Assembly (NCBI RefSeq): GCF_025751535.1 | Contig: NZ_JAOWLC010000004.1 | Coordinates: 124,001-188,000, forward strand | Length of the DNA stretch: 64,000 nt | Direction of reading: 5' to 3' | Source of the DNA: Lentibacter sp. XHP0401 | GTDB taxonomy: Bacteria > Pseudomonadota > Alphaproteobacteria > Rhodobacterales > Rhodobacteraceae | Part shown: piece after piece, positions 35,580-44,888 of the stretch | Position numbering within the stretch: position 1 is the first letter of the stretch | Layout of the letters: every line of letters begins with the position of its first letter | Notes under the pieces: model-generated | Told to the model about the DNA's origin: nothing | The model's database searches: none | What the model saw: only the letters and a program-made list of their open reading frames with translations | Position numbers and translations under genes: made by a program

Positions 35580-36506
35580 ATGTCAAAGATCATTATCACC
35601 TGTGCCATTACAGGGTCAATCCATACACCCTCCATGTCGCCGCATCTGCCAATCACAGCCGAGCAAATCACCGAGCACTCTATAGGTGCTGCCGAGGCGG
35701 GCGCCGCTATTTTGCATCTGCATGCCCGCGATCCTGGCGATGGCCGCCCTTCGGCAGAGCCGGCGCATTTCATGGCCTTCCTTCCTCAGATAAAGCAGCG
35801 CTCTAATGCTGTGCTCAACATTTCGACAGGTGGCAGCGCCACGATGACGCTGGACGCCAGATTGGCCGCGCCAAAGCTTGCCGAGCCCGAAATGTGCTCG
35901 CTCAACATGGGAACAATGAACTTTGCGCTCTATCCAGCGGCCGAGCGGATCACCGAATGGAAGTATGATTGGGAAAAGCCTTTTCTCGAAAACTCTGACG
36001 ATCTGGTGTTCAAGAATACGCCTCGTGATATGGCATATGTTTTGCACGAAATGGGCGACAAACGCGGCGCGCGGTTCGAGTTTGAGTGCTATGATGTGAG
36101 TCACCTCTATATGCTGCGCCATTTTGTAGACCGCGGCTTGGTGCAGGGGCCACTGTTTATACAGTTTGTCTTCGGTGTGCTCGGCGGGATAGGGCCAGAC
36201 CCCGAAAACCTTACCCACATGAAACTCATTGCCGACAAGCTATTTGGTGATGATTATGCTTTTTCGGTGTTGGCCGCAGGCCGTCATCAGATCCCGCTTA
36301 TTACCATGTCAGCCATTCTCGGAGGGCATGTCCGTGTCGGCTTGGAAGATAGCCTGATGATCTCGCGCGGAGTGCTTGCCAAAAGCAATGCAGAACAAGT
36401 CTTGAAAATCCGTCGCATTGTCGAAGAACTGGGCCGCACTGTCGCCACCGCCGATGAAGCCCGCGAAATACTCGATCTCAAGGGTGGCGACCGGACAGGA
36501 ATTTGA
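35580..36506 (+). CDS. Beta-keto acid cleavage enzyme (BKACE, DUF849)
   Basis: A 308-residue BKACE family protein. The N-terminal Zn/substrate block TCAITGSIHTPSMSPHLPIT and LHLHARDP with the metal-binding His pair are clear, followed by NISTGG and a C-terminal GHVRVGLEDSL block. Known members condense a beta-keto acid with acetyl-CoA to give acetoacetate and a new acyl-CoA; the founding case is 3-keto-5-aminohexanoate in lysine fermentation. It follows the aminotransferase by nine bases, and this pairing suggests that the aminotransferase product is its substrate. Confidence 0.88.
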   Translation: MSKIIITCAITGSIHTPSMSPHLPITAEQITEHSIGAAEAGAAILHLHARDPGDGRPSAEPAHFMAFLPQIKQRSNAVLNISTGGSATMTLDARLAAPKLAEPEMCSLNMGTMNFALYPAAERITEWKYDWEKPFLENSDDLVFKNTPRDMAYVLHEMGDKRGARFEFECYDVSHLYMLRHFVDRGLVQGPLFIQFVFGVLGGIGPDPENLTHMKLIADKLFGDDYAFSVLAAGRHQIPLITMSAILGGHVRVGLEDSLMISRGVLAKSNAEQVLKIRRIVEELGRTVATADEAREILDLKGGDRTGI

Positions 36507-36509
36507 GCC

Positions 36510-36992
36510 ATGTCTGACATAAAAATTGCGCGCGTCACGCTCAAAGAAATAACGCTTCTTCACCAAGCCCTGCGCGCGCTTGCCGTTGATCTTGGTGATG
36601 ATTTTCTAACCGACGAAGACACTCTTTGCGAAGCGGTTTGCGGGGCCAATGCTCCCTGTATTGCGCTGCTGGCTCATGCGGGTGGTGAGCCCTTGGGTAT
36701 AGCTCTGGCTTCAAGAGTGTTCTCTACCGTGCGTGGTGGGGCAGGGCTCTATGTCAGTGATCTTTGGGTTGCAAAGGCCCAACGCGGCAAGGGGCTTGCA
36801 CGCAGGTTGCTGGCCCTCACAGCGCAAGAGGGAGTGAGCCTTAACGCAGGCCATTTTCTCAAGCTCACAGTCTATCATGATAACCCTCAGGCTTTGGCCG
36901 CCTACGACCAGCTCGGCTTCATTCGGCAAGTCGATGAGACAAACATGATCCTGACAGGCACAGGTCTGGCGGCTCTGAAAGAAACCTCGTGA
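36510..36992 (+). CDS. GNAT family acetyltransferase
   Basis: A 160-residue GNAT protein with the acetyl-CoA binding motif AQRGKGLARRLL near residue 90 and the typical C-terminal NPQALAAYDQLGF block. It begins three bases after the BKACE stop, so it is the last gene of the operon. It could N-acetylate a toxic or unstable amine intermediate, or modify the imported amino acid. That is inference from context. Confidence 0.85.
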   Translation: MSDIKIARVTLKEITLLHQALRALAVDLGDDFLTDEDTLCEAVCGANAPCIALLAHAGGEPLGIALASRVFSTVRGGAGLYVSDLWVAKAQRGKGLARRLLALTAQEGVSLNAGHFLKLTVYHDNPQALAAYDQLGFIRQVDETNMILTGTGLAALKETS

Positions 36993-37229
36993 AAGCTATC
37001 CTTGGCACGACATCCGCCTAAGCGATGTGTCGTTGCTCCGGACATCAGGTCCTTGGTGATATGGCTGGCGGTTTTCGTTGTTCTCAACAATTTGGGATAG
37101 CCGTTGAAAGACTGTGCGCCAAAGCTCCGCGTGCGGCAGGTTGCATCAGGCATTGATGGAGCACCAACAGTGAGGTGTTTAAAATCTTACGGAGCAATAC
37201 GGTTAGATGAAGACAGGAAGGATATTTCG

Positions 37230-37898
37230 CTAGGGTGCGCAGCCCTGTAAAAATATTGAAATGGCAAGTTCACGACGTCGCTCTATTTCTGCTTGGTTCT
37301 GTGGTTGAGAGCAGGGATGTAGAAGGCGTGTCAAGGGACTCTCGAATGCCATATCGAGTAGCATTTCTACCGCCATATTTAGGTCATGCCGGGCTAAAAA
37401 AATTTCACCACTCCCGACGGCTCGTAAAACCTCTGCGCGAACAAAATCAGCCAATGCTCCACGGCTTGTTGCGTATAGTTTTTGTGCTAAATCAGGATAA
37501 CTTTTCGCCTTTGCAATAATGGACCTAAGAAATTCGAGATTGTTCGGCCCACTGCCCGTCGGAGTGTTATAACGTAGTAAAAGTGACAATCTTTCCTTCA
37601 GCGGCCGGCGCAAGTCTTCGAGGCTTAGGGGAAGAAAGATGGTGCTTGAAAGGTTGATAATTGCACGTGTGAGTAAATCTTCGCGGTTCTTAAAATGTTC
37701 ATATACTGTTCGCTTAGACATGCCTGCTTTGCCAGCAATCACCGCCATGGTCACTTCATCAAATGGTCTTTCCAAAAGCAGTTGCGCTGTGGTTCTTAAA
37801 ATAGCGGCCTCTCGGGCCGCCAATTTCATTTGTAGCGGACGACCGCGCCGCACTTTCCCGCAGCAGGAGCTTTTCGTGTCAGTAAGTTTGTCGCTCAT
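37230..37898 (-). CDS. TetR family regulator
   Basis: A 222-residue TetR repressor. The helix-turn-helix is VTMAVIAGKAGMSKRTVYEHF near residues 50-70; the rest is an all-helical ligand domain. The N-terminal SSCCGKVRRGRP is basic with two Cys. I start at the ATG 37898; a TTG 39 bases upstream is less likely. It is divergent from the RND pump genes and is probably their repressor. The 237 bases between it and the GNAT gene hold no gene I can support. Confidence 0.88.
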   Translation of the reverse strand: MSDKLTDTKSSCCGKVRRGRPLQMKLAAREAAILRTTAQLLLERPFDEVTMAVIAGKAGMSKRTVYEHFKNREDLLTRAIINLSSTIFLPLSLEDLRRPLKERLSLLLRYNTPTGSGPNNLEFLRSIIAKAKSYPDLAQKLYATSRGALADFVRAEVLRAVGSGEIFLARHDLNMAVEMLLDMAFESPLTRLLHPCSQPQNQAEIERRRELAISIFLQGCAP

Positions 37899-38013
37899 CT
37901 TAGAGCTGCTCCCAGAAAGTGGTGTAACATTAGCCAAAGGAAATAATCTTTACAAAACTATCTGGTTTCCTTAATCGTATCGCAAGGGTGTTTTTTCATT
38001 TCCTGATAGGGTA

Positions 38014-38027
38014 GTAACCAGTGTTAC
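38014..38027. promoter_or_regulatory. Candidate TetR operator before the RND pump
   Basis: GTAAC-CAGT-GTTAC, an inverted repeat in the 188 bases between the divergent TetR and adaptor genes. GTGTAACATT at 37922-37931 carries a related half-site. The placement suits autoregulation and control of the pump. Confidence 0.4.
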
Positions 38028-38086
38028 ATTCATCGTGATTCACGGTATTTATCCCCATGATCTCTTAATTTATGGAGCTCTTCTCA

Positions 38087-39241
38087 ATGCCCCAATTGTT
38101 TACCGCTCCACTTGGTCGGTTTTCCGCCACGCTGTTTCTTGCGTTAAGCTTGCCCTTGAGCGCGTTTGCTCAGGAAGGCCGCCCTCCTGTACCGGTTACT
38201 GTTGTTACGCTTGAAGCTCACGACGTTACTCTAACAGCCCCACTTCCCGGCCGTGTTGCAGCCTCGTCTGAAGCACAAGTCCGCCCGCAGGTGAATGGCA
38301 TTATCCGCGAACGGCTCTACGTTGAGGGGCGTCCGGTTGCGAAGGGTGATCTTCTCTATCGTATTGATGCCGCATCATATGAAGCCCAGAAAACGTCTGC
38401 AGAAGCATTGCTTGCACAGGCGAATGCCTCACTCAGATCGGCTCAACGAGAACTCGATCGTCAGCAAGAACTGAAGTCTCGAAACGTTGTCTCACAGCAA
38501 AACCTGGACAATGCTATTTCGGCACGTGAAATATCGAGTGCCAGTGTGAAAGTTGCAGAAGCTCAATTGCTTGCAACTGAAATTGACCTAGAACGCACCG
38601 CTGTTCGTGCGCCTATCGCAGGGGTGGTTGGATTGAGCGAAGTCAGCGTTGGGGCGCTTGTGACCTCCGGCCAAGCGACCCCTTTGACGATTATCCGCGC
38701 GCTTGATCCTGTTCATGTCGATGTGACACAAGCCGCCGCTGATATTCTGCGTTGGCGCCGCGCCGACGGTGGGGCTGAGTTTGCTGAAGAGCTCGGCCAA
38801 GTGGTTCAATTAAAACTTGCTGATGGTACGATATATGAACACCAAGGCGAGCTTTCTGCCGCTGAGCCACATGTAAACGAAGGCACTGGGACAATTTTGC
38901 TTAGGCTGTCCTTTCCCAATCCTGAGGGGTTTCTTTTGCCTGGGATGTATGTGCAGGTTGATATGCCTCAAGGCGTCGTGAAAGATGCGATCTTGGTGCC
39001 GCAGCAAGCTGTAACACGTGATCGTCGGGGTGAGCCCACGGCGCTCGTTGTCAACGAGGAAAACGTCGTTGAGCAACGCAAGCTAACGGTTCTGCGTGAC
39101 CACGGCGAGGATTGGGTTGTAACCGCAGGTGTATCTGCTGGTGATCGTATCATTGTTGCTGGGCTTCAAAAAACTGCCGCTGGCGCTACAGTGGCTCCGC
39201 AAGAGCAGGAAGCTGAAGAGCCTTCTGCTGAAAACAACTAA
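38087..39241 (+). CDS. RND efflux periplasmic adaptor
   Basis: A 384-residue MexA/AcrA-type adaptor. Signal peptide ends near LPLSAFAQEG, with no lipobox Cys, so it is not a lipoprotein. Seen: the LPGRVAASSEAQVRPQVNG lipoyl half, the coiled-coil hairpin (about 95-165) and the AVTRDRRGEPTALVV region of the beta-barrel. The ATG at 38087 follows GGAG by nine bases; an upstream ATG at 38072 lacks one. It joins the RND permease, 21 bases downstream, to an outer membrane channel that is not encoded here. Confidence 0.92.
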   Translation: MPQLFTAPLGRFSATLFLALSLPLSAFAQEGRPPVPVTVVTLEAHDVTLTAPLPGRVAASSEAQVRPQVNGIIRERLYVEGRPVAKGDLLYRIDAASYEAQKTSAEALLAQANASLRSAQRELDRQQELKSRNVVSQQNLDNAISAREISSASVKVAEAQLLATEIDLERTAVRAPIAGVVGLSEVSVGALVTSGQATPLTIIRALDPVHVDVTQAAADILRWRRADGGAEFAEELGQVVQLKLADGTIYEHQGELSAAEPHVNEGTGTILLRLSFPNPEGFLLPGMYVQVDMPQGVVKDAILVPQQAVTRDRRGEPTALVVNEENVVEQRKLTVLRDHGEDWVVTAGVSAGDRIIVAGLQKTAAGATVAPQEQEAEEPSAENN

Positions 39242-39262
39242 ACTCAAATTTGAGAGCACCCC

Positions 39263-42200
39263 ATGGCCCGTTTTTTCATTGACCGCCCTATTTTTGCATG
39301 GGTGATTTCAATTCTGATTATGGGCTTGGGTCTGTTGTCTATCTACACGTTGCCTGTGGCGCAGTATCCTCAGATTGCTCCACCCTCGGTGACGATCAAC
39401 GCGACATATCCTGGTGCATCAGCTGATACTGTTGCCAATACAGTGACCCAAATTATCGAGCAGCGGATGACGGGGCTAGATGGGATGCGTTATGTTTCCT
39501 CATCATCAACGTCATCTGGTTCAGCTTCGATCACGCTTACGTTCGAGACAGGCACTGATCCGGACATTGCTCAAGTTCAGGTGCAAAACAAACTGGCCCA
39601 GGCAACCGCGCTATTGCCCGAAGCCGTGCAACGTCAGGGTGTGACAGTGCAAAAGTCGTCTGCCGGCTTCCTCATGGTGATCGGACTGATATCGGAAGAC
39701 GGAAGCATGGATCAGGCCGATTTGTCTGACTATCTAAACTCCAACCTCGTTGATGCGTTTAGCCGGATAGAAGGCGTGGGCGGCACTCAGGTTTTCGGGG
39801 CGAAATATGCAATGCGTATCTGGCTTGACCCGTCCAAGCTGGCAGCTTTCGATATGGCACCCTCGGATGTAGTTGCATCTGTCTCATCTCATAATGCCCA
39901 GATTTCCGCAGGGTCTTTTGGTGCTCTTCCTGCTGTCGAGGGCCAGGCATTTACAGCGACCATCACTGCACAATCCCTTTTGGAAACGCCCGAAGATTTT
40001 CGGAACATTATCCTGCGCTCCGAAGCCGATGGCGGGCTTGTCCTGCTTGAAGACGTCGCCCGCGTAGAGATCGGGGCGGAAAACTATATGGCGATCGCTA
40101 AGTATAACGGCAAGCCCGCATCGGGGATGGCCGTCCAGTTGGCACCGGGAGCCAATGCGCTGGATACATCAGCACTCGTTCGCGAGAAAATCGAGGAATA
40201 TTCAGGATTTTTCCCCGAGGGTATGACTTACGTTATCCCGTATGACACGACCCCTTTTGTTGAGGTTTCAATTCATGAAGTGCAAAAAACACTGATCGAA
40301 GCGATTATTCTTGTGTTCTTTGTGATGCTTTTGTTCCTACAGAATTTTCGCGCAACTCTGATCCCGACGCTGGCTGTTCCCGTTGTCATACTTGGCACAT
40401 TCGCGATCCTTGGAGTGTTTGGTTATACCATCAACGTGTTGACGATGCTTGCTCTTGTGCTTGCCATCGGGTTGCTTGTGGATGATGCCATCGTTGTAGT
40501 GGAAAACGTCGAACGGATCATGGAAGAAGAGGGGCTGTCCCCTCGCGAGGCGACACGTAAATCCATGGACCAGATCACCGGCGCATTGGTTGGGATTGGC
40601 CTTGTGATTTCGGCTGTGTTTATTCCAATGGCCTTCTTCGGCGGCTCTACAGGGGTGATCTATCGTCAGTTCTCCGTGACTATCGTTTCCGCGATGGGGC
40701 TTTCAGTTCTGGTTGCACTGACGCTGACGCCAGCGCTGTGCGCCACATTGCTGAAAAGCAAAGATGCCCACCACACCAAGCGCGGCTTTTTTGGGCTATT
40801 CAACCGTGCATTTAGCAAACTTGCTGGTGGGTATGGATGGACAGTGAATTTTGTAATTCGCCGCCCTCTGCGGATGTTGCTGGTCTATGGCGCGATGGGT
40901 GCTGGCATTACTTGGCTTTTCTTGCAAACACCGACAGGTTTCTTGCCCGACGAGGATCAGGGAATTATGCTTGCGCTGGTTCAAGGGCCGTCAGGGACAA
41001 CCGCCGAAAACACACAGAAAGCCACACAACAAATTCAGGATCACTTCCTTAACAACGAAAGTGAAAACGTCGATTCAGTGTTTAGCGTTGTTGGGTTCTC
41101 CTTTGCAGGGGCGGGCCAGAATAATGGCTTGGCTTTCATACGGCTCAAGGATTGGGATGAACGTCCAAGCCCTGAACAGTCTGTTCAGGCCATAGCTGGC
41201 CGCGCATTCCCTGCGATGATGGGTATTCAGGAGGCAATGGCGTTTCCTATCGTGCCGCCTGCCGTCACTGAGCTTGGCAATGTTTCCGGCTTTGATTTCT
41301 ACCTGCAAGCGCAGGGAGGCCAGTCGCACGAGCAGATACTGGAAGCACGGAACACGGTGTTGGGGATGGCAGCACAAAGCCCGCTCATTGCCTCTGCGCG
41401 CCCTTCGGGCCTTGAAGATGCAACCCAGTTCAAGCTGGATATTGATTGGCGTGCCGCTGGTGCAATGGGGGTATCACCCGCAAATGTGGGGAACACATTG
41501 GCGATTGCGATGGCCGGAACCTATGTGAACGACTTTAATGACAATGGCCGCACCAAGCGCGTTTATGTGCAAGGCGAAGCCAGCGCACGTGCAACACCGT
41601 CTGATCTTCAGAGATGGCGTGTGCGCAACACAGCAGGCGAGTTGGTTCCCTTTTCCAACTTTTCTAGTGAACGCTGGGTTTATGGCCCTCAGGGGTTGAA
41701 CCGTTACAACGGTACACCCGCGATGCAGATACAAGGTTCTCCAGCTCCGGATGTATCTACTGGCGAGGCCATGCTGGAGATTGAAAGCTTTGTTGACCAA
41801 CTGCCTGGCTTCTCCGTGGCATGGACGGGGCTCTCGCTTGAAGAGCGAGAATCAGGGTCTCAGGCGCCGATGCTGTATGCATTGTCACTTGCGGCGATTT
41901 TCTTCTGCCTTGCAGCTCTCTACGAGAGTTGGGCAATTCCGCTTTCAGTGATGCTGGCCATGCCTGTAGGGATTTTGGGCACGCTCTTTACAGCATGGAA
42001 CTTTGGATTTCAGAATGGAGTATTTTTTCAGGTAGGTCTTCTGACGGTCATCGGGCTTACTGGTAAAAACGCCATTCTGATTGTCGAGTTTGCTCGTGAA
42101 CAGGTAGATAGTGGTAAAGAGCTTTACGAGTCTGTTTTGACAGCAGCCCGATTGCGGTTCCGTCCTATTATTATGACCTCGCTTGCTTTCTCACTTGGAG

Positions 42201-42370
42201 TTGTCCCGCTTGTTCTGTCATCGGGTGCGGGTTCAGGTGGGCGCCGTTCGGTCGGGGCTGCTGTGCTCGGAGGAACAATAACAGGAACGATACTTGGGAT
42301 CATCTTTGTGCCGCTCTTTTTCATCTTGGTGCGCAAGACTTTAAGTCGCCAGAAGGCGAAGACTGCTTAA
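39263..42370 (+). CDS. RND multidrug efflux permease (HAE1 family)
   Basis: A 1035-residue AcrB/MexB-like proton-driven pump with 12 expected membrane segments and two large periplasmic loops. Seen: the N-terminal MARFFIDRPIFAWVISI, the loop with YPQIAPPSVTINATYPGASADTV, and the membrane-4 GLLVDDAIVVVENVERIMEE with the proton-relay Asp pair. A C-terminal GLTGKNAILIVEFA block in TM10 is normal. Probable substrates include antibiotics, detergents and dyes. No TolC/OprM-type gene follows. Confidence 0.95.
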   Translation: MARFFIDRPIFAWVISILIMGLGLLSIYTLPVAQYPQIAPPSVTINATYPGASADTVANTVTQIIEQRMTGLDGMRYVSSSSTSSGSASITLTFETGTDPDIAQVQVQNKLAQATALLPEAVQRQGVTVQKSSAGFLMVIGLISEDGSMDQADLSDYLNSNLVDAFSRIEGVGGTQVFGAKYAMRIWLDPSKLAAFDMAPSDVVASVSSHNAQISAGSFGALPAVEGQAFTATITAQSLLETPEDFRNIILRSEADGGLVLLEDVARVEIGAENYMAIAKYNGKPASGMAVQLAPGANALDTSALVREKIEEYSGFFPEGMTYVIPYDTTPFVEVSIHEVQKTLIEAIILVFFVMLLFLQNFRATLIPTLAVPVVILGTFAILGVFGYTINVLTMLALVLAIGLLVDDAIVVVENVERIMEEEGLSPREATRKSMDQITGALVGIGLVISAVFIPMAFFGGSTGVIYRQFSVTIVSAMGLSVLVALTLTPALCATLLKSKDAHHTKRGFFGLFNRAFSKLAGGYGWTVNFVIRRPLRMLLVYGAMGAGITWLFLQTPTGFLPDEDQGIMLALVQGPSGTTAENTQKATQQIQDHFLNNESENVDSVFSVVGFSFAGAGQNNGLAFIRLKDWDERPSPEQSVQAIAGRAFPAMMGIQEAMAFPIVPPAVTELGNVSGFDFYLQAQGGQSHEQILEARNTVLGMAAQSPLIASARPSGLEDATQFKLDIDWRAAGAMGVSPANVGNTLAIAMAGTYVNDFNDNGRTKRVYVQGEASARATPSDLQRWRVRNTAGELVPFSNFSSERWVYGPQGLNRYNGTPAMQIQGSPAPDVSTGEAMLEIESFVDQLPGFSVAWTGLSLEERESGSQAPMLYALSLAAIFFCLAALYESWAIPLSVMLAMPVGILGTLFTAWNFGFQNGVFFQVGLLTVIGLTGKNAILIVEFAREQVDSGKELYESVLTAARLRFRPIIMTSLAFSLGVVPLVLSSGAGSGGRRSVGAAVLGGTITGTILGIIFVPLFFILVRKTLSRQKAKTA

Positions 42371-42694
42371 TTAGACGAATGCCCGCTACGCGATGAATGG
42401 GCTCTCCTTGTAGTGTAGAACGCCAGACATCGGGCAATGCCGCTGCGTGTGGGGCAGAAGGTAGTGCCTGTTGCGGCCAGAATTTATGAAGGCGCAATCG
42501 TAAGCACCACCGTCGATAGCAGTGTTGAGGGCTGATTGATGTTGCCGGTTTGCACCTGGGCCGGTTGCGGAGATTGAAGGAAACCGCTCGCATATTCCGC
42601 TTGCCCGTTATGACAATCGATATATGACTATAGGCCTGACGCGAGAGTTCTAGGGCGGGTTGTTCAGCCCAAAGTATCATAAAGGGCAGGCTCA
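42371..42694. other. 324-base gap with no supported gene
   Basis: Between the RND permease and the 61-residue membrane protein gene. Minus-strand reading frames here lack a ribosome site and have no recognisable domain. No hairpin with a T-tract, tRNA or known RNA motif was seen. It probably holds the promoter of the symporter pair. Confidence 0.4.
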
Positions 42695-42880
42695 ATGTTA
42701 CGAAAAGTATCCTTCACTCTTATAGGTGTTTTGATTGTCGCCAGTTACGCGGTTCCTTATCTTGTGCTGGCCTCGGTTAGTGCATGGTATGGTAGTTTTC
42801 TGTTTTGGACACTTGTAGGTGTTTTCACCATCGTTTTGAATCTGATGGCAACAGCCGGTTTTAAGGATGATTCAAAATGA
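42695..42880 (+). CDS. Small membrane protein paired with the symporter
   Basis: A 61-residue protein made almost wholly of two hydrophobic segments (about residues 6-28 and 33-53), ending in a KDDSK tail. AGGGCAGG lies before the ATG. It overlaps the symporter gene by four bases (ATGA). The layout matches the small partner genes of some sodium/solute symporters (for example YhdT before PanF), but I cannot name the family. Confidence 0.7.
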   Translation: MLRKVSFTLIGVLIVASYAVPYLVLASVSAWYGSFLFWTLVGVFTIVLNLMATAGFKDDSK

Positions 42881-44352
42881 CACTGTCTCTCGTAATCTGG
42901 GGGGTAGTAATCTACACCGCGTTCTCGCTTTTTGTCGCATATCTTTCGCGGGTTGGGCCATCTTCTTCAATGTCAGAGTATTTCCTTGGCGGAAGGAATA
43001 TGGGGGGCGTTGTTTCTGCTTTGTCATATTCTGCCACAACCTATTCGGCTTTCATGATGGTGGGGCTTGCCGGTCTGACGTATCGGGGTGGGGTTGGCGC
43101 TCTGGGTTTCGAGATCATATATTTCGCAGGAGTTTCACTGGTTGCCATCTTCGGCCCCAGATTTTGGGCTGTAGGTCGCAAATATGGTTTCGTCACCCCG
43201 TATGAAATGCTTGGAAATCGCTATGGGAGTCGCTGGGTTGCGGTGGCAGGGGGGCTCGTCAGTTTGATCTTTCTGATCCCGTATTCTGCGGTCCAGTTGG
43301 CCGGCGTCGGTTATTTACTTGCAGGCATGACCGACGGCACCATACCGTTCGGAGCAGGCATTGTGATTGCGACGGTTCTGGCAATTGTGTTTTCTTACAT
43401 CGCAGGCATCCGCTCGGTGATGTGGACAGACAGTCTTCAGGCAGTGGTGATGATTGTCACGGCCTTGTTTGTAACGGGGCTGGTTGTCTCTAAGCTGGGC
43501 GGCTTTGGTGGATTGTTTGGCACGCTTGCCGAGACACGGCCCGAGATGTTGCGCGTCCCCGGGCCGGGATTTTTCAGTTTCACGACATTTCTGGGGCTGA
43601 CGCTGCCGTGGTTATTTTTCTCCATCTCTAACCCGCAGGTTAGCCAACGGCTGTTTATGCCTGCATCGCTTGGGGCCTTGCGGCGTATGCTTCTAATTTT
43701 CCTGTGCTTCGGCTTGATTTACACGTTGGTTTCGGTGATCTGGGGCTTTTCGGCGCTTGTGGCTTTTCCCGATCTTGAACGGCCTGATCTTGCAACTTCG
43801 ATGCTTTTATCCTCGGACATGGTTCCGCCCGTTTTGGGCTTGATCGTGATGATCGCTATTATCGCCGCCGCGGTTTCGACCATCGACTCTATTCTTCTTA
43901 CACTCTCCTCAATCTTTGCGCGTGATGTTTACGGGAACCTGAATGCAGATGTGACAGACAAGAAACAGTTGCTGATTGGCAAATTGGTGATTCCTGTTAT
44001 CTCGCTCTTGGCGCTGGCCTTCGCATGGATGGAGTTCAGCATGATTGCCATTCTATCGGTTGCAGCGTCGGTTGGTCTTGTGCTGATGGTTCCCGCAACG
44101 ATCGGTGCGTTTTTCTGGCGGCGAGGGACTGCGGCAGGGGCGCTTGTTTCGATCGTTGCTGGCAGCATATTTGTCGTGGCCATGTATCTGTCGGGCAACT
44201 CACTGTTCGGATTGAATGCCGGCATTCTCGGCTTTCCGGTTGCAACTATCCTCTTCATTGGGGTCAGTCTGATAACCAGCCCTGACACGTCCCATGCGGA
44301 TGAATTCATGCAAGCTGCCACTGACACGCTTTCGCGAAAATCCGCTCCCTAA
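42877..44352 (+). CDS. Sodium/solute symporter (SSS family)
   Basis: A 491-residue SSS transporter with about 13 membrane segments. The N-terminus has SEYFLGGRNMGG typical of the family, followed by AAAVSTIDSILLTLSSIFARDVY, the sodium-site segment. Substrate cannot be told from sequence; the paired small protein resembles pantothenate-like systems but many SSS members take proline, acetate or other organic acids. It is translationally coupled to the small protein. Confidence 0.9.
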   Translation: MTLSLVIWGVVIYTAFSLFVAYLSRVGPSSSMSEYFLGGRNMGGVVSALSYSATTYSAFMMVGLAGLTYRGGVGALGFEIIYFAGVSLVAIFGPRFWAVGRKYGFVTPYEMLGNRYGSRWVAVAGGLVSLIFLIPYSAVQLAGVGYLLAGMTDGTIPFGAGIVIATVLAIVFSYIAGIRSVMWTDSLQAVVMIVTALFVTGLVVSKLGGFGGLFGTLAETRPEMLRVPGPGFFSFTTFLGLTLPWLFFSISNPQVSQRLFMPASLGALRRMLLIFLCFGLIYTLVSVIWGFSALVAFPDLERPDLATSMLLSSDMVPPVLGLIVMIAIIAAAVSTIDSILLTLSSIFARDVYGNLNADVTDKKQLLIGKLVIPVISLLALAFAWMEFSMIAILSVAASVGLVLMVPATIGAFFWRRGTAAGALVSIVAGSIFVVAMYLSGNSLFGLNAGILGFPVATILFIGVSLITSPDTSHADEFMQAATDTLSRKSAP

Positions 44353-44363
44353 ATAATTTGACC

Positions 44364-44384
44364 ACTGGCGGATTGATCGCCAGT
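44364..44384 (+). terminator. Hairpin after the symporter gene
   Basis: ACTGGCG-7 bases-CGCCAGT, a 7-bp stem 12 bases past the stop codon. No T-tract, so weak. Confidence 0.35.
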
Positions 44385-44570
44385 ATCACGTTTCAAGACT
44401 GCCATGGGACGCAGATGTCATTCTGTTTTGTGATGCTTATCGCCCATTTGCAGGCACCTAGGGCTGGGTTTGGTCAGCATAAGTCTTCTCCACATACGAT
44501 TGGTTCGGTTGAGTATTGCTTGGCTTGTTCTGAGAGAGCGAGAAGAGATCGCAATTTAAAAATCAGCATG

Positions 44571-44600
44571 TTGACACGCACTGCATCGCTGGCACATTAT
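44571..44600 (+). promoter_or_regulatory. Promoter of the nrdHIEF operon
   Basis: TTGACA, 18 bases, then CATTAT, directly before the riboswitch. The -35 is perfect and the -10 is fair. Transcription would start about where the riboswitch aptamer begins. Confidence 0.5.
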
Positions 44601-44610
44601 GTAGTTGCTT

Positions 44611-44768
44611 TGGTTCCTGTGGCGCGAGTCGCAGGCTAAGAGGGAAGTCGGTGTAAAACCGGCGCTGCCCCCGCAACTGTAAGCGGCAAGTGTTGGCCTG
44701 TTGTCCACTGATGCACCAGCATCGGGAAGGATGGTCGCACATTCGAGCCGCGAGCCAGGAAACCTGCC
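44611..44768 (+). ncRNA. Cobalamin riboswitch
   Basis: A clear AdoCbl-type aptamer. The core GCTGCCCCCGCAACTGTAAG (B12-box region) starts at 44664, preceded by AGGGAA and a GTCGGTG/ACCGGC stem, then CCACTG, CGGGAAGG, and at the 3' end the box GCCGCGAGCCAGGAAACC. The CCCAAGC at 44767-44773 can pair with GCTTGGG at 44799-44805, which gives a candidate expression platform. It should repress nrdHIEF when cobalamin is plentiful. Confidence 0.92.
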
Positions 44769-44888
44769 CAAGCACGATACGACTACCGCGAGCGGAGGGC
44801 TTGGGGACGTGTTTAAGGTTGTGGGCCAAACGAGGCCGATACCCTGCGCGCCCCTGTTCCTTCGTCAGAAAACCAAAAGGATATGGGC

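Noticed and set aside
36902-37153. Minus-strand frame between the GNAT and TetR genes, first taken for a transposase remnant
   Set aside because: No DDE, HTH or recombinase motif and no terminal repeats could be seen.
42371-42694. Possible decayed gene in the gap after the RND permease
   Set aside because: Several short frames but none with start, ribosome site and domain together.
44353-44570. NrdR boxes before nrdHIEF
   Set aside because: No pair close to the NrdR consensus was found upstream of the riboswitch.
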